Positions 1 to 12,580 are shown, counted from the first letter of the stretch. The stretch: 64,000 nt of DNA from Enterobacter asburiae (GCF_008080435.1 NZ_VRKN01000005.1:186001-250000), one strand, 5' to 3'. Translations and numbers: made by a program. The notes: generated by a model not told the origin, from the letters alone.

Positions 1-1027
1 GGATCCTGATCCTAGACGAACCTACGGCCTCCCTCACGCCCGGTGAAACCGAACGTCTGTTTCGTCAGATCCGCGCTCTGCAGGCGCTCGGCGTCGGGAT
101 TGTGTTTATCTCGCATAAGCTGCCCGAAATCCGAATGCTTTCGAGCCACGTCTCGGTGATGCGCGACGGCGCGGTGGTGCTGAGCGGCGAAACCGCGCAG
201 TTTGACGATAACGCCCTGATCGCCGCCATGACGCCGGTGAGCCGGGAGAAATCCCTCAGCGATACGCAAAAGCTGTGGCTGGCGCTGCCGGGCAACCGCC
301 GCACTCAGGCGCAGGATTTCCCGGTGCTGCGGGTGGACGATCTCACCGGGGAGGGGTTTATCGATCTGAGTCTTGAGATCTACGCCGGGGAGATCGTCGG
401 CCTGGCCGGGCTGGTGGGATCCGGGCGCACCGAGTTTGCGGAAACGCTCTATGGCCTGCGCCCGGTACGCGGGGGTCGCGTCTGGCTGGAAAATCAGGAG
501 ATCACCGACGATCCGGTAAGTTCACGTCTGGAAAAAGGGCTGGTCTACCTGCCGGAAGACAGGCAGGTTTCCGGTTTGTTCCTCGACGCGCCGATCCGCT
601 GGAACACCGTGGCGCTGAACGAGCCGTCTCTCTGGCAGCAGCGCAAGCGGGAGTCTGCGGTGGTGGAACGCTATCACCGGGCGCTGGGGATCAAGCTCAA
701 TCATGCGGATCAAACCGTGCGCACGCTCTCCGGCGGCAACCAGCAGAAGGTGCTGCTCGCACGCTGCCTGGAGGCCAACCCTTTATTGCTGATCGTCGAT
801 GAACCGACGCGCGGCGTAGATGTGTCGGCGCGCGCCGATATCTACCAGCTGATAAAAAGCGTGGCGGCGCAGAACGTGGCGGTGCTGATGATCTCAAGCG
901 ATCTCGATGAGTTCCCCGGCCTGGCAGACCGCGTGCTGGTTATGCATCAGGGCGTGCTCAGCGGCGAGCTGCCGCGCCACGCCGTCAGCCTCGACAAGAT
1001 GATGGCGTTGGCGTTTGGAGGGCAATC

Positions 1028-1031
<4 letters not shown>
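1..1031 (+). CDS. lsrA: AI-2 import ATP-binding protein LsrA (5' end outside window)
   Basis: ATPase subunit of the autoinducer-2 importer, a double ABC protein at the inner face of the membrane. The reading frame is open from the first bases, so the N-terminal part is missing. What is seen starts in the Walker B region of the first nucleotide-binding domain ([12 protein letters not shown], then a switch histidine in FISHKL). A second domain follows with Walker A-like [10 protein letters not shown], signature LSGGNQQKV and Walker [14 protein letters not shown]. This is the usual two-domain layout of sugar-type ABC ATPases. The stop overlaps the lsrC start by ATGA, so translation is probably coupled. 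The gene order lsrA-C-D-B-F-G identifies it; alone it could pass for a ribose ATPase. Confidence 0.95.
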
Positions 1032-2059
<1,028 letters not shown>

Positions 2060-3037
2060 ATGAGGCTTAACTGGGAAAGCGCGCTGCTGATTTTGCTGGT
2101 GCTGGAGATCCTGCTTTTTGGCGCCATCAACCCGCGCATGCTCGACATCAACATGCTGCTGTTCAGCACCAGCGATTTTATCTGCATCGGCATTGTGGCG
2201 CTGCCGCTGACGCTGGTGATCATCAGCGGCGGGATCGATATCTCCCTCGGTTCAACCATCGGCCTGTGCGCCATCGCGCTGGGCGTGATGATGCAGGCGG
2301 GGTGGCCGATGGCGGTCGCCGTTCCATTGACGCTGGTGCTCGGCCTGCTGTGCGGATTATTTAATGCCGCACTTATCCACTACACCGGCATCAGCCCTTT
2401 AGTGATCACCCTCGGTACGCTCTACCTCTACGGCGGCGGCGCGCTGCTGCTCTCCGGCATGGCAGGGGCGACGGGCTACGAGGGCATTGGCGGCTTCCCG
2501 GACAGCTTTACCGCCTTTGCTAACCTCACGGTTCTTGGCCTGCCGATCCCGCTGGTGCTGTTCGCAGTGATTACGTTTTTCTTCTGGCTGATTACCCACC
2601 GCGGGCGCTTTGGTCGTCATCTGTTTTTGATTGGGCAGAATCCGCGCGCGGCGCGCTATGCGGCGCTGTCGGTGAACGGCATGCCTTACGCGCTGTACGG
2701 TCTGGTGGGCGTGGCCTCGGCGATTGCCGCGCTGGTGATGGTCTCCTATTTCGGCTCCGCACGCTCGGATCTGGGGCGCGACTTACTGATGCCTGCGCTG
2801 ACCGCGGCCGTACTCGGCGGGGCGAATATCTACGGCGGTTCAGGTTCGGTTATCGGTACGGCGCTGGCAGCGCTGCTGGTGGGGTATCTGCAACAAGGTT
2901 TACAGATGGTCGGCATCCCTAATCAGGTATCAAGCGCGCTGTCAGGGGCGCTGCTGGTTGTGGTGGTGATGGGACGTTCGCTGAGTTTGCACCGCGAATG
3001 GGTGCGCTCTCTCTTTAGAAAACTATCCGGAGCGTAA
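2060..3037 (+). CDS. lsrD: AI-2 ABC transporter permease LsrD
   Basis: Second permease subunit of the AI-2 importer, 325 residues, almost entirely hydrophobic. It is a paralogue of LsrC: it has the matching [19 protein letters not shown] segment near residue 57 and the [14 protein letters not shown] segment near residue 255. The start codon abuts the lsrC stop and the stop lies two bases before the lsrB start, so it is clearly inside the operon. LsrC and LsrD are expected to form the heterodimeric channel that LsrA energises. Confidence 0.94.
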   Translation: MRLNWESALLILLVLEILLFGAINPRMLDINMLLFSTSDFICIGIVALPLTLVIISGGIDISLGSTIGLCAIALGVMMQAGWPMAVAVPLTLVLGLLCGLFNAALIHYTGISPLVITLGTLYLYGGGALLLSGMAGATGYEGIGGFPDSFTAFANLTVLGLPIPLVLFAVITFFFWLITHRGRFGRHLFLIGQNPRAARYAALSVNGMPYALYGLVGVASAIAALVMVSYFGSARSDLGRDLLMPALTAAVLGGANIYGGSGSVIGTALAALLVGYLQQGLQMVGIPNQVSSALSGALLVVVVMGRSLSLHREWVRSLFRKLSGA

Positions 3038-3038
3038 G

Positions 3039-4040
3039 ATGAAAACAAAACTGATAGTCCTGGCGATGGCCCTCAGCTTCGCCTCGGCGCAGGCGGCAGA
3101 CCGCATTGCCTTTATCCCGAAACTGGTGGGCGTAGGCTTCTTCACCAGCGGCGGCAACGGCGCGAAAGAGGCGGGGAAAGATCTTGGGGTGGACGTGACC
3201 TACGACGGCCCAACCGAGCCGAGCGTCTCCGGCCAGGTGCAGCTCATCAATAACTTCGTCAACCAGGGCTATAACGCCATCATCGTCTCCGCCGTGTCGC
3301 CGGACGGCCTCTGCCCGGCGCTCAAGCGCGCGATGCAGCGCGGCGTCAAAGTGCTGACCTGGGATTCCGACACCAAACCGGAGTGCCGCAGCATTTACAT
3401 CAACCAGGGGACGCCAGAACAGCTTGGCGGCCTGCTGGTGGAGATGGCAGGCAAACAGGTCACCAAACCGAATGCCAAAGTGGCGTTCTTCTACTCCAGC
3501 CCTACCGTCACCGACCAGAACCAGTGGGTGAAAGAGGCGAAGGCCAAAATCGAGAAAGATCATCCTCAGTGGCAGGTCGTCACCACCCAGTTTGGCTATA
3601 ACGACGCCACCAAATCCCTGCAAACCGCCGAAGGGATCTTAAAAGCGTATCCGGATCTGGATGCGATCATCGCCCCGGACGCCAACGCGCTGCCGGCGGC
3701 GGCGCAGGCGGCGGAAAACCTGAAGCGGGAAGGGGTGGCGATTGTCGGGTTCAGCACGCCGAACGTCATGCGCCCGTACGTTGAGCGCGGCACGGTGAAA
3801 GCCTTTGGCCTGTGGGACGTGGTGCAACAGGGCAAAATTGCGGTCAATGTCGCCGATCGTTTGCTTAAAAAAGGCGATCTTAACGTCGGCGACAGTGTGG
3901 ACGTAAAAGACATCGGCGCGCTGAAGGTCGAGCCAAACAGCGTGCAGGGCTACCAGTATGAAGCGAAGGGCAACGGCATCGTGCTGCTGCCGGAGCGGGT
4001 GGTGTTCACCAAAGAGAACATCAACAAATACGATTTCTGA
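3039..4040 (+). CDS. lsrB: AI-2 periplasmic binding protein LsrB
   Basis: Periplasmic solute-binding protein that captures phosphorylation-ready AI-2 and delivers it to LsrCD. The N-terminus is a signal peptide ([20 protein letters not shown], cleavage after AQA), followed by a two-lobe periplasmic-binding fold. Family ligand positions appear in context: lysine in [12 protein letters not shown], aspartate in [10 protein letters not shown], the aspartate-glutamine pair in TVTDQN and the proline-x-alanine of IAPDANALP, corresponding to the Salmonella LsrB ligand shell as recalled from the literature. The length, 333 residues, is typical of an enteric LsrB. Confidence 0.95.
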   Translation: MKTKLIVLAMALSFASAQAADRIAFIPKLVGVGFFTSGGNGAKEAGKDLGVDVTYDGPTEPSVSGQVQLINNFVNQGYNAIIVSAVSPDGLCPALKRAMQRGVKVLTWDSDTKPECRSIYINQGTPEQLGGLLVEMAGKQVTKPNAKVAFFYSSPTVTDQNQWVKEAKAKIEKDHPQWQVVTTQFGYNDATKSLQTAEGILKAYPDLDAIIAPDANALPAAAQAAENLKREGVAIVGFSTPNVMRPYVERGTVKAFGLWDVVQQGKIAVNVADRLLKKGDLNVGDSVDVKDIGALKVEPNSVQGYQYEAKGNGIVLLPERVVFTKENINKYDF

Positions 4041-4051
4041 CGGGGGAACCA

Positions 4052-4939
4052 ATGGCTGATTTAGACGACATCAAAGACGGCAAGGATTTTGGCATCGGCA
4101 CGCCGCAGCAGAATGTGCCTTACACCCTCAAGGGCTGCGGCTCGCTGGACTGGGGCATGCAGTCCCGGCTTTCGCGCATCTTCAACCCGCAGAGCAACCG
4201 CACGGTGATGCTGGCCTTTGACCACGGCTACTTTCAGGGGCCGACCACCGGCCTTGAACGTATCGATCTCTCCATCGCCCCGCTGTTTGGCGAAACCGAC
4301 GTGCTGATGTGTACGCGCGGTATTTTGCGCAGCACTGTACCAGCAGCGACCAACAAACCGGTGGTGCTGCGCGCCTCCGGCGGTAACTCGATTCTGGGTG
4401 AGCTGTCCAACGAGTGCGTGGCGGTGGCGATGGAGGACGCCCTGCGCCTGAACGTCTGCGCGGTGGCGGCGCAGGTGTACATTGGCAGCGAGTTTGAGCA
4501 CCAGTCGATCAACAACATTATCAAGCTGGTGGATGCGGGCGCGCGCTACGGCATGCCGACGCTGGCGGTGACGGGCGTGGGCAAAGAGATGGCGCGCGAC
4601 GCACGCTATTTCTCGCTCGCCAGCCGCATCGCCGCCGAAATGGGGGCCCAGTTCGTCAAGACCTATTACGTGGACGAGGGCTTTGAAAAAGTGACCGCCA
4701 GCTGTCCGGTGCCGATTGTGATCGCTGGCGGCAAAAAGCTGCCGGAGCACGAGGCGCTGGAGATGTGCTGGCGGGCGATCGACCAGGGCGCATCCGGCGT
4801 GGACATGGGGCGCAATATCTTCCAGTCCAGCGCGCCGCTGGCGATGCTAAAAGCGGTGAAAAAAGTGGTTCACGAGAACTGGAACGCCCGTGATGCGTTC
4901 CAGTTCTGGCAGGAAGAGAAACAGGGAGAAGCAAAATGA
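4052..4939 (+). CDS. lsrF: 3-hydroxy-5-phosphonooxypentane-2,4-dione thiolase LsrF
   Basis: Cytoplasmic enzyme that ends the AI-2 degradation pathway by transferring an acetyl group from P-HPD to CoA. It is a class I aldolase-like TIM barrel of 295 residues; the Schiff-base lysine region is visible as [13 protein letters not shown] near residue 228, and a phosphate-site-like [13 protein letters not shown] follows. It sits 11 bases after lsrB and overlaps lsrG by ATGA. The lower part of the pathway is therefore intact here; the kinase lsrK and repressor lsrR would lie outside the window. Confidence 0.95.
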   Translation: MADLDDIKDGKDFGIGTPQQNVPYTLKGCGSLDWGMQSRLSRIFNPQSNRTVMLAFDHGYFQGPTTGLERIDLSIAPLFGETDVLMCTRGILRSTVPAATNKPVVLRASGGNSILGELSNECVAVAMEDALRLNVCAVAAQVYIGSEFEHQSINNIIKLVDAGARYGMPTLAVTGVGKEMARDARYFSLASRIAAEMGAQFVKTYYVDEGFEKVTASCPVPIVIAGGKKLPEHEALEMCWRAIDQGASGVDMGRNIFQSSAPLAMLKAVKKVVHENWNARDAFQFWQEEKQGEAK

Positions 4940-5229
4940 ACGTGACGCTGGTTGAAATCAACATTAAGCCCGAGCGGGTGGACGAGTTTCTGGAGGTGTT
5001 TCGCGCCAACCACGAGGGGGCAATCAAGGAGCCGGGAAACCTGCGTTTTGACGTATTGCAGGACCCGAGGGTGAAAACCCGCTTCTTTATCTACGAAGCC
5101 TATAAAGACGACGAGGCAGTGCTGGCGCATAAGCAAACCCCGCACTATCTGGCGTGCGTGGATAAGCTTGAGGAATTAATGTCAGAGCCGCGTAAGAAAC
5201 GCAGTTTTGTGGGATTGTTGCCGGAATAG
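4936..5229 (+). CDS. lsrG: (4S)-4-hydroxy-5-phosphonooxypentane-2,3-dione isomerase LsrG
   Basis: Small ferredoxin-like (ABM domain) isomerase that converts phospho-AI-2 to the substrate of LsrF and so helps end quorum signalling. The 97-residue protein begins [20 protein letters not shown] and has the family's [19 protein letters not shown] and [12 protein letters not shown] segments with likely catalytic histidines. It is translationally coupled to lsrF (ATGA overlap). It is the last gene of the operon; a REP-like element begins 7 bases after its stop. There is no tam gene directly downstream. Confidence 0.95.
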   Translation: MNVTLVEINIKPERVDEFLEVFRANHEGAIKEPGNLRFDVLQDPRVKTRFFIYEAYKDDEAVLAHKQTPHYLACVDKLEELMSEPRKKRSFVGLLPE

Positions 5230-5236
5230 CGGATTT

Positions 5237-5320
5237 GCCCGGTGGCGCTGCGCTTACCGGGCCTACGGGTAGGGATGGTGCGGGTTTTGTAGGCCGGGCA
5301 AGCGCTAGCGCCACCCGGCG
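5237..5320. repeat. REP/BIME-like inverted repeat pair
   Basis: Two GCCCGGTGGCGCTGCG / GGCGCTAGCGCCACCCGGC units face each other around a short spacer containing GCCTAC and GTAGGCCGGG. The same unit recurs at 6665-6750, 38917-38984 and 63120-63190, always between genes. This is the usual enterobacterial REP pattern; it may also end or stabilise lsr mRNA. Confidence 0.85.
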
Positions 5321-5324
5321 TTGT

Positions 5325-6014
5325 TCAGGCCAGCTCCAGCAGCTGCACACGAGCCGTTGCCCCCGGCATCAGCCGCTGCAGGTTGTTGACCAGCTCTTCT
5401 CCTGCCTCTTCCAGTGCCGCAAGCGGCATCGACGGCAGGCTTTCAAGAATAAACCACATAGATTGCGCCTGGCTGTCCAGACGGGTACGCACCCCCTGTC
5501 GCCAGTTCCAGCGGCGGCAGGTGACACCGAGGTCGTCGCGCCAGATAACCTCGCCAGCATCCGGGGATTCCACCACCGGCTGGCCCTCTTTCAGGGTATC
5601 GAAGGGTTCATCACCCACGGCTAATGTCAGGCGCGGCGCACCCGAATACGCCGCGAGATTTTCCCCACCCACCGGAATGGCGTAGCGAATGCTCACCGCG
5701 TTATAGATATCCACCACTGGATCCAGCGACGGCAGCGAACCGTCTTTCAGTACCCGCTTACGCAGGGCGGAGGCCGAGCAGGGCGTGCGTTTCGGTTTCG
5801 CGCCGAACGCTTTAAACACCTCATCCCAGTCTGAAAGGTGTGCATCAGCCCACGGCACATCATCATTCAACATCTGCTGGCAGGCCTGCGTCAGCGCGGC
5901 GGGCGCAACCTCCGGGTGGGTAATCGGCGCAGCTTCAATCAGAATGCTCAAGGCCCGAAAGTCGGGCGCGATCCCGGCAAGTCGCGAATCTATTGACGGC
6001 GTAACGAGAGACAT
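5325..6014 (-). CDS. B3/4 (tRNA-binding-like) domain protein
   Basis: Protein of 229 residues of the B3/4 domain family, a domain shared with the phenylalanyl-tRNA synthetase beta chain and often found as a free-standing protein. Visible family features are the VDIYNAVSIRYAIPVGGENLAAY segment near residue 105 and GEVIWRDDLGVTCRRWNWRQG near residue 150. The role of stand-alone members is not settled; editing or tRNA-related functions have been proposed. The start has a good AGGA site six bases upstream. It is transcribed away from an XRE-cupin regulator whose start lies only 42 bases off, so that regulator is the likely controller. No signal peptide or membrane segment is seen. Confidence 0.75.
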   Translation of the reverse strand: MSLVTPSIDSRLAGIAPDFRALSILIEAAPITHPEVAPAALTQACQQMLNDDVPWADAHLSDWDEVFKAFGAKPKRTPCSASALRKRVLKDGSLPSLDPVVDIYNAVSIRYAIPVGGENLAAYSGAPRLTLAVGDEPFDTLKEGQPVVESPDAGEVIWRDDLGVTCRRWNWRQGVRTRLDSQAQSMWFILESLPSMPLAALEEAGEELVNNLQRLMPGATARVQLLELA

Positions 6015-6056
6015 AAATAATCCTGTATCGACTGTTTTATACCATGGTAGTGACTA

Positions 6057-6659
6057 ATGACTGATAAAGTCAATATAATGACTGCGCAGGGTGCCGATGT
6101 TGCCCAGGTAAGCCTGGCCGTCGCGAACCGCATCCGCAACTGGCGGAAAGAGAAAAAGCTGTCGCTGGATGAGCTGTCCCGCCGTGCCAGCGTCAGCAAA
6201 GGCATGCTGGTGGAGATCGAAAAGGGCGCAGCCAACCCCAGCATTGCCATTCTTTGCAAACTGGCCGCTGCGCTCGGTATCTCAGTGGCGGATATCGTTA
6301 ACGTCTCCAGCGAGCCGCTGGTGCATGTTATCGAAGAAGAGGCTATTCCGGTGCTGTGGCAGGGTGCACAGGGTGGACGCGCCAGACTGCTGGCAGGCAC
6401 CGCGGGTCCGGATATGATTGAGTTATGGCAGTGGGAGATGCATCCGGGTGAATACTTTACTTCAACAGGGCATCCGCCGGGGACGTTTGAGCTGCTGCAC
6501 GTGAACGAAGGCGTATTGACGCTGACGGTCGATGAGACGGTCACGCAGGTGAATGCTGGCGCGTCGGCGGTGGCCAAAACGGAAGCGGCGCACGGCTATG
6601 CGAACGAAGGCGATACCGTGCTTCACTTCACCATGACGGTGGCGGAGTTTCACCGGTAA
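6057..6659 (+). CDS. XRE-family regulator with C-terminal cupin domain
   Basis: Transcription regulator of 200 residues with two domains. Residues about 20-75 form a helix-turn-helix (NWRKEKKLSLDELSRRASVSKGMLVEIEKG), and residues about 120-190 a cupin barrel (MHPGEYFTSTGHPPGTFELLHVNEG) that would sense a small ligand. Such proteins usually repress or activate a neighbouring metabolic gene. The divergent B3/4 gene is the obvious target, and both promoters must share the 42-base gap. The start is uncertain: ATG at 6057 has no clear ribosome site, and an in-frame ATG at 6078 is an alternative. The ligand cannot be told from sequence. Confidence 0.8.
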   Translation: MTDKVNIMTAQGADVAQVSLAVANRIRNWRKEKKLSLDELSRRASVSKGMLVEIEKGAANPSIAILCKLAAALGISVADIVNVSSEPLVHVIEEEAIPVLWQGAQGGRARLLAGTAGPDMIELWQWEMHPGEYFTSTGHPPGTFELLHVNEGVLTLTVDETVTQVNAGASAVAKTEAAHGYANEGDTVLHFTMTVAEFHR

Positions 6660-6664
6660 AAAGC

Positions 6665-6750
6665 AGCCCGGTGGCGCTACGCTTACCGGGCCTACGGGGA
6701 TGAGGTGGTATGGGTTTTGTAGGCCGGGTAAGCGTAGCGCCACCCGGCGT
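6665..6750. repeat. REP/BIME-like inverted repeat pair
   Basis: Second copy of the element at 5237-5320, with the same facing GCCCGGTGGCGCTACGC units and GTAGGCCGGG spacer edge. It fills the space between the convergent stops of the XRE-cupin gene and patA. Confidence 0.85.
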
Positions 6751-6753
6751 TGA

Positions 6754-8195
<1,442 letters not shown>

Positions 8196-8332
8196 CTTCA
8201 GATGACTTAACGAAAATCGGGATAAACGCCTGGTTAAAATTATGTTGCACAATATTTAATCATGCCGGAACAACCGAAACGGGATTTAGCGACACAGGAC
8301 ATAAAGGAGAAATGAGGGCGGAAAAGCGCAAC

Positions 8333-8349
8333 TGCACTAAAGAAGTGCA
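8333..8349. promoter_or_regulatory. NtrC-like enhancer site
   Basis: Perfect palindrome TGCACT-N5-AGTGCA, matching the NtrC site pattern TGCACC-N5-GGTGCA, about 140 bases upstream of the sigma-54 promoter of patA. The position suits an enhancer. Between this site and aer (8350-8490) the sequence is AT-rich and shows no gene. Confidence 0.7.
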
Positions 8350-8490
8350 TTCACTGCAACTTAAGTGGGCATTAACTGGTCATGCTTTACAGGTAATTTC
8401 TTATCGAAAGTATTTGAAATCAATGAATTATAAAATCGTACAAAAAGTATGGTTTAAGTGAAATCTGCGATCTTCATCAAGTTTAACAAC

Positions 8491-8517
8491 TAAAGATAAA
8501 TTGTTTACCGCCGAAAA
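8491..8517 (+). promoter_or_regulatory. sigma-28 (FliA) promoter of aer
   Basis: TAAAGATA, then GCCGAAAA with 15 bases between the TAAA and the GCCG, very near the class 3 flagellar consensus TAAA-N15-GCCGATAA. It lies about 50 bases before the aer start, so aer is expected to be expressed with the flagellar regulon. Confidence 0.82.
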
Positions 8518-8568
8518 AACATTGAGCCACAAAATTAACATTCAAATAACCTGCAAGGGATGCCCACG

Positions 8569-10089
8569 ATGTCCTCTCCAACCTATGTCACCCAGAAAGA
8601 ATATCTTCTGGACGATGACACCACCTTAATGTCTACCACAGACGTCCACAGCTATATCACACACGCCAACGACACCTTTGTGCAGGTGAGCGGCTATCAG
8701 CTTGATGAGCTGACGGGCCAGCCGCACAATCTGGTACGCCACCCCGACATGCCAAAAGCCGCGTTTGCCGATATGTGGTACACGCTGCAGCAGGGCGAGC
8801 CGTGGAGCGGGATTGTCAAAAACCGGCGCAAAAACGGCGACCACTACTGGGTGCGTGCGAATGCGGTACCGATGGTGCGCCACGGGCAGGTCACGGGCTA
8901 TATGTCCATTCGCACCAAAGCCACAGCGGAAGAGATTGCCACCGTGGAGCCGCTCTACCGGGCGCTGAACGACGGGAGCTGTAAGAAACGTGTGCACAAA
9001 GGGCTGGTGGTTGGAAAGGGCTGGCTGGGTAAACTGCCGGCAATGCCGCTGCGCTGGCGCGTGCGCAGCGTGATGGCAGTGCTTTTTGCCGTACTCGCCG
9101 CCACGCTGGTTGCGACATCCGCCGGGGGGACGCCGCTCGCCGCTGTCGCGCTAGTGATGCTGCTGGGGACACTGCTGTTTGAGCAACAGATTGTCCGCCC
9201 GGTAGAGAATGTGGCGCGACAGGCGCTGAAGGTCGCCACCGGTGAGCGCAACAGCGTGCAGCATCTGAACCGCAGCGACGAGCTGGGGCTGACGCTGCGC
9301 GCGGTAGGGCAACTGGGCCTGATGTGCCGCTGGTTAATCAATGACGTGTCGAGCCAGGTGGTGAGCGTCCGTGACGGCAGCGACAGGCTGGCGCAGGGAA
9401 ATGAAGATCTGAACGATCGGACGCGTCAGACCGTGGCGAACGTGCAGCAGACCGTCGCAACAATGAACCAGATGGCTGCTTCCGTTCAGAGTAACTCTGA
9501 AACCGCCGCCGAGGTGGATAAACTCTCCGTGGCCGCGAGCAGCGCGGCGACGAAAGGGGGCAACGCAATGCAGACCGTCGTCAAAACCATGGATGATATA
9601 GCCGACAGCACACAGCGAATTGGCTCGATTACCTCCCTGATTAACGATATCGCTTTCCAGACCAATATTCTGGCGCTGAACGCGGCAGTTGAAGCGGCAA
9701 GAGCAGGCGAGCAGGGGAAAGGTTTTGCCGTGGTCGCCGGCGAAGTTCGTCATCTCGCCAGCCGCAGCGCCAGTGCCGCCAATGATATTCGTAAACTCAT
9801 TGATGCCAGCGCCAGCAAGGTACAGTCCGGCTCTGAGCAGGTGCACGCCGCTGGCCGTACGATGGATGATATTGTCGAGCAGGTGAAAAACGTGACGCAG
9901 CTTATCGCCCAGATCAGCCACTCGACCTCCGAACAGGCAACCGGACTGTCAGAGTTGACCCGCGCGGTAGCCGAACTCGACAGCATCACGCAGAAAAACG
10001 CCGACCTGGTCGAGGAGAGCGCGCACATTTCTGCCATGGTGAAACACCGCGCCGGACGTCTTAAGGATGCGGTGACAGTGCTCCATTGA
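8569..10089 (+). CDS. aer: aerotaxis receptor Aer
   Basis: Inner-membrane energy and oxygen sensor that signals to CheA/CheW. It has an N-terminal FAD-binding PAS domain (residues about 1-120, with [15 protein letters not shown] and [20 protein letters not shown]), a basic linker, one hydrophobic hairpin near residues 165-205, HAMP, and a cytoplasmic signalling tip containing the hallmark [26 protein letters not shown]. As in E. coli, it has no periplasmic domain. The ATG at 8569 is preferred because it gives the E. coli length of 506 and the AAGGGA site is nine bases away; the ATG at 8560 would touch that site. Confidence 0.95.
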   Translation: MSSPTYVTQKEYLLDDDTTLMSTTDVHSYITHANDTFVQVSGYQLDELTGQPHNLVRHPDMPKAAFADMWYTLQQGEPWSGIVKNRRKNGDHYWVRANAVPMVRHGQVTGYMSIRTKATAEEIATVEPLYRALNDGSCKKRVHKGLVVGKGWLGKLPAMPLRWRVRSVMAVLFAVLAATLVATSAGGTPLAAVALVMLLGTLLFEQQIVRPVENVARQALKVATGERNSVQHLNRSDELGLTLRAVGQLGLMCRWLINDVSSQVVSVRDGSDRLAQGNEDLNDRTRQTVANVQQTVATMNQMAASVQSNSETAAEVDKLSVAASSAATKGGNAMQTVVKTMDDIADSTQRIGSITSLINDIAFQTNILALNAAVEAARAGEQGKGFAVVAGEVRHLASRSASAANDIRKLIDASASKVQSGSEQVHAAGRTMDDIVEQVKNVTQLIAQISHSTSEQATGLSELTRAVAELDSITQKNADLVEESAHISAMVKHRAGRLKDAVTVLH

Positions 10090-10107
10090 GCCAGTAATGT
10101 TCCGGAA

Positions 10108-10143
10108 AAACCGTTTATTCCGTAAGGCATAAGCGGTTTTTTT
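10108..10143 (+). terminator. Rho-independent terminator after aer
   Basis: AAACCGTTTAT pairs with ATAAGCGGTTT (one G-T pair) around a short loop, and a run of T follows. It lies 18 bases after the aer stop. The next 200 bases (10144-10359) are AT-rich and show no gene. Confidence 0.85.
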
Positions 10144-10359
10144 ATTTTCTGGTTGTAACTATTAATGTATTTTATTGTTAAGTTAATATTAAATAACTAA
10201 AGAAAGCGCCTCGGTTATTTATCCCTGCCTAAGTCAGTTATCCAGAACGCTATTTTGAAAAATACCCCTCTTGTGGTCTGGTAACGATCAATGGGGCAAT
10301 ATTAATAGCCTCTACCTATCCATCATGATGGTTATGAAATAAAAAAACGATCTAACTCA

Positions 10360-10386
10360 TAAAGTTAGCGAATTCGTTACCGATAA
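10360..10386 (+). promoter_or_regulatory. sigma-28 promoter of the second chemoreceptor
   Basis: TAAAGTTA, then ACCGATAA with 15 bases between TAAA and ACCG: one base off the consensus GCCGATAA. It lies 41 bases before the start at 10427, so this receptor is also in the flagellar regulon. Confidence 0.85.
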
Positions 10387-10426
10387 CAGCGATCGTCTGA
10401 GAAATAATCACATCGATGGAGAAAAT

Positions 10427-11986
10427 ATGTTCTTACATGACGTAAAGATCGGCACGAAATTATTTCTGGCGTTTGGATTCTTTATTGTCCTGATGGCGAT
10501 CAGCGCGAGCCTGTCTCTGCTGAGTCTGAACCGGGCGAATAACGGGATGCAATCCATTATTACCAGTGATTATCCGACCACGGTAAAAGCGAACCAGTTA
10601 ATCGATAACTTCCAGGAATTTATTAGCACTCAACAGCTGATGCTGCTGGACGAGCAGGGCACCTACACGGGGCAATCTCAGCAGCGCCTGAAAGAGATCA
10701 GCGAGCACATCACGGTGATCCTGGGCGAGCTGAATAACGCGTTGCAGGATCAAAAGTCTCAGCAGGTGCTGGCGGATATCCGCAGCGTGCGCCAGCAGTA
10801 TCTGGACTCGCGCTACCGCATTTTGCAGGCGGTGCAGAACAACAATCGTGCGGGTGCCATTCAGGAGATGATGACCACCACCCTCGCCGTGCAGCAGGCT
10901 TATAAAGCGAAGGTGAAGGAGCTGATTACCATTCAAAACAGCGAGATGCAGAGTGCAGGCGCGCTGGTGGAAGGGGATTTCAGGTCTAACCGCCTGCTGC
11001 TGATCCTGATCACGCTCTTTAGCGTCGCGGCAGGCAGCCTGATTGGCTGGTATATCGTGCGCGCTATCACTCGTCCGCTCGGTGAGGCGGTGCATTTTGC
11101 AAAAGCCATTTCAGAGGGTGATCTGACGGGCAGCATCACGCCGCACGGCAAAGACGAAACGGGTCTTCTGCTGCATGCGCTGATGGAGATGAAGACGCGA
11201 CTGCTGGACATTGTGCAGCAGGTGCAAACCGGCTCGGAGAATATCTCCAGCGCAGCCGCGCAGATTGTCGCCGGGAACCAGGATCTGGCCGCGCGCACGG
11301 AAGAGCAGGCAAGTTCTGTAGAACAGACTGCCGCCTCGATGGAGCAGATCACCGCGACGGTGAAAAATACCGCCTCGCATACCGGGGAAGCAACCAACCT
11401 CTCGGCGGATGCTGCCACGGTGGTCAAAAACAACGGTGAGATGATGAAGCAGGTGACCAGCAAAATGCGCCTGATTAACGAAACATCGAACCGGATGTCC
11501 GACATTATCGACCTGATCGACGCCATTGCGTTTCAGACCAACATTCTGGCGCTGAACGCGGCGGTGGAAGCAGCGCGTGCCGGTGAGCACGGCCGTGGCT
11601 TCGCGGTGGTGGCCGGCGAGGTGCGCCAGCTTGCCCAGAAGAGCGCGTCGTCTGCCAGCGAAATCCGTGAGCTGATTGAGAGCTCCACCAGCCAGACCCA
11701 GGACGGGATGAACCTGGTCGAAAAAGCGAGTGGGCTGATCAACGGGATGGTCGGCAACGTAGAAGAGATGGACGTCATCCTGCGCGAAATTCGCCAGGCC
11801 AGCCACGAGCAGACGGAAGGTATCTCGCAGATTAACAGCGCGATTGGCCTGATTGACGCCACCACCCAGCAGAACTCCGCGCTGGTGGAGGAGTCTGTGG
11901 CTGCGGCGGCATCGCTTAACGAACAGGCGATGCACCTGAAAGAGCTGGTACGCGTCTTCCGCGTGAGCGAGCACGCTCCGGCTTAA
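10427..11986 (+). CDS. methyl-accepting chemotaxis protein (four-helix-bundle sensor)
   Basis: Chemoreceptor of 519 residues. A membrane segment near residues 10-32 and another near 190-212 bracket a periplasmic helical domain of about 155 residues, rich in glutamine and leucine, of the 4HB_MCP type. HAMP follows ([23 protein letters not shown]), then methylation helices and the conserved signalling tip [26 protein letters not shown]. The C-terminus (VSEHAPA) lacks the NWETF-type pentapeptide that recruits CheR and CheB, so adaptation would need help from other receptors. The ligand is not predictable. E. coli K-12 has no receptor at this place next to aer, so it looks like an insertion specific to this lineage. 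Its stop overlaps that of yqjI. Confidence 0.88.
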   Translation: MFLHDVKIGTKLFLAFGFFIVLMAISASLSLLSLNRANNGMQSIITSDYPTTVKANQLIDNFQEFISTQQLMLLDEQGTYTGQSQQRLKEISEHITVILGELNNALQDQKSQQVLADIRSVRQQYLDSRYRILQAVQNNNRAGAIQEMMTTTLAVQQAYKAKVKELITIQNSEMQSAGALVEGDFRSNRLLLILITLFSVAAGSLIGWYIVRAITRPLGEAVHFAKAISEGDLTGSITPHGKDETGLLLHALMEMKTRLLDIVQQVQTGSENISSAAAQIVAGNQDLAARTEEQASSVEQTAASMEQITATVKNTASHTGEATNLSADAATVVKNNGEMMKQVTSKMRLINETSNRMSDIIDLIDAIAFQTNILALNAAVEAARAGEHGRGFAVVAGEVRQLAQKSASSASEIRELIESSTSQTQDGMNLVEKASGLINGMVGNVEEMDVILREIRQASHEQTEGISQINSAIGLIDATTQQNSALVEESVAAAASLNEQAMHLKELVRVFRVSEHAPA

Positions 11987-12477
11987 TCCAGTTGGGAGAT
12001 CTCGAGCGCCGCGCGGTCAATGACGCCGATAATCTGCTTGAGCTGCGCGTCGCTGAGCTCTCCCTGATTCACCTTCAGGTCTAACACCGCTTTGAAGTTA
12101 TCCAGCGCCCGCTTCATCTGCGGGTTTTTGCGCAGCTGAAAACCGACTGAACGTGCTTTGATACGCACCTGGATCTGTTCCAGCTGTTCCCTGTTTTCCT
12201 CCAGCCAGCATTGTCCTTCAGCGGTAATCGTAATCTTCTTACGACCGTTCTCTTCTTCCGTAATGGTGATAAAGGTCTGATCCTGAAGATAATCCAGGGT
12301 TGGGTAGATCACCCCTGGGCTCGGAGTGTAGTTCCCCTGCGTCAGATTCTCGATCTCTTTGATCAGCTCATAGCCGTGGCTCGCGTTGCGGGTCAGGATA
12401 TCCAGAATCACCAGCCGCAGATCGCCGTGACCGAAAAAGCGCGGTCGGCGCCCGCCGCTGTCGTGTTCGTGTCGCAT
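11983..12477 (-). CDS. yqjI: PadR-family nickel/iron-linked repressor YqjI
   Basis: PadR-type winged-helix repressor of the neighbouring ferric reductase gene yqjH. The DNA-binding domain begins directly ([20 protein letters not shown], then the PadR hallmark [31 protein letters not shown]) and is followed by the helical dimerisation end. E. coli YqjI carries a long His- and Cys-rich N-terminal extension that binds nickel; here only MRHEHDSGG precedes the domain. The start is supported by GAAGGG about ten bases upstream, and the operator-like repeats lie just beyond, so the short form is not an obvious start error. It is divergent from yqjH. Confidence 0.9.
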   Translation of the reverse strand: MRHEHDSGGRRPRFFGHGDLRLVILDILTRNASHGYELIKEIENLTQGNYTPSPGVIYPTLDYLQDQTFITITEEENGRKKITITAEGQCWLEENREQLEQIQVRIKARSVGFQLRKNPQMKRALDNFKAVLDLKVNQGELSDAQLKQIIGVIDRAALEISQLD

Positions 12478-12494
12478 AACAGGCCCTTCAATTT

Positions 12495-12525
12495 GATATA
12501 TCTAAACTATATCTAAGATATATTC
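12495..12525. promoter_or_regulatory. YqjI-type operator repeats
   Basis: Repeated TATATCTAA / TTAGATATA half-sites, including the 15-base palindrome TATATCTAAGATATA, lie in front of yqjI. A related TTTAGATATATCG site lies at 12588-12600, in front of yqjH. The arrangement fits autoregulation of yqjI and repression of yqjH by YqjI. Confidence 0.65.
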
Positions 12526-12561
12526 AGATGCAATCTAAAAGATCTTGCATTTTTACTGACT

Positions 12562-12580
12562 AGTAATCATTATCATTTGA
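12562..12580. promoter_or_regulatory. Fur box of yqjH
   Basis: AGTAATCATTATCATTTGA contains the AATCATTATC core of the 19-base Fur consensus. It lies between the divergent yqjI and yqjH. Iron repression of yqjH by Fur is known in E. coli. Confidence 0.65.
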
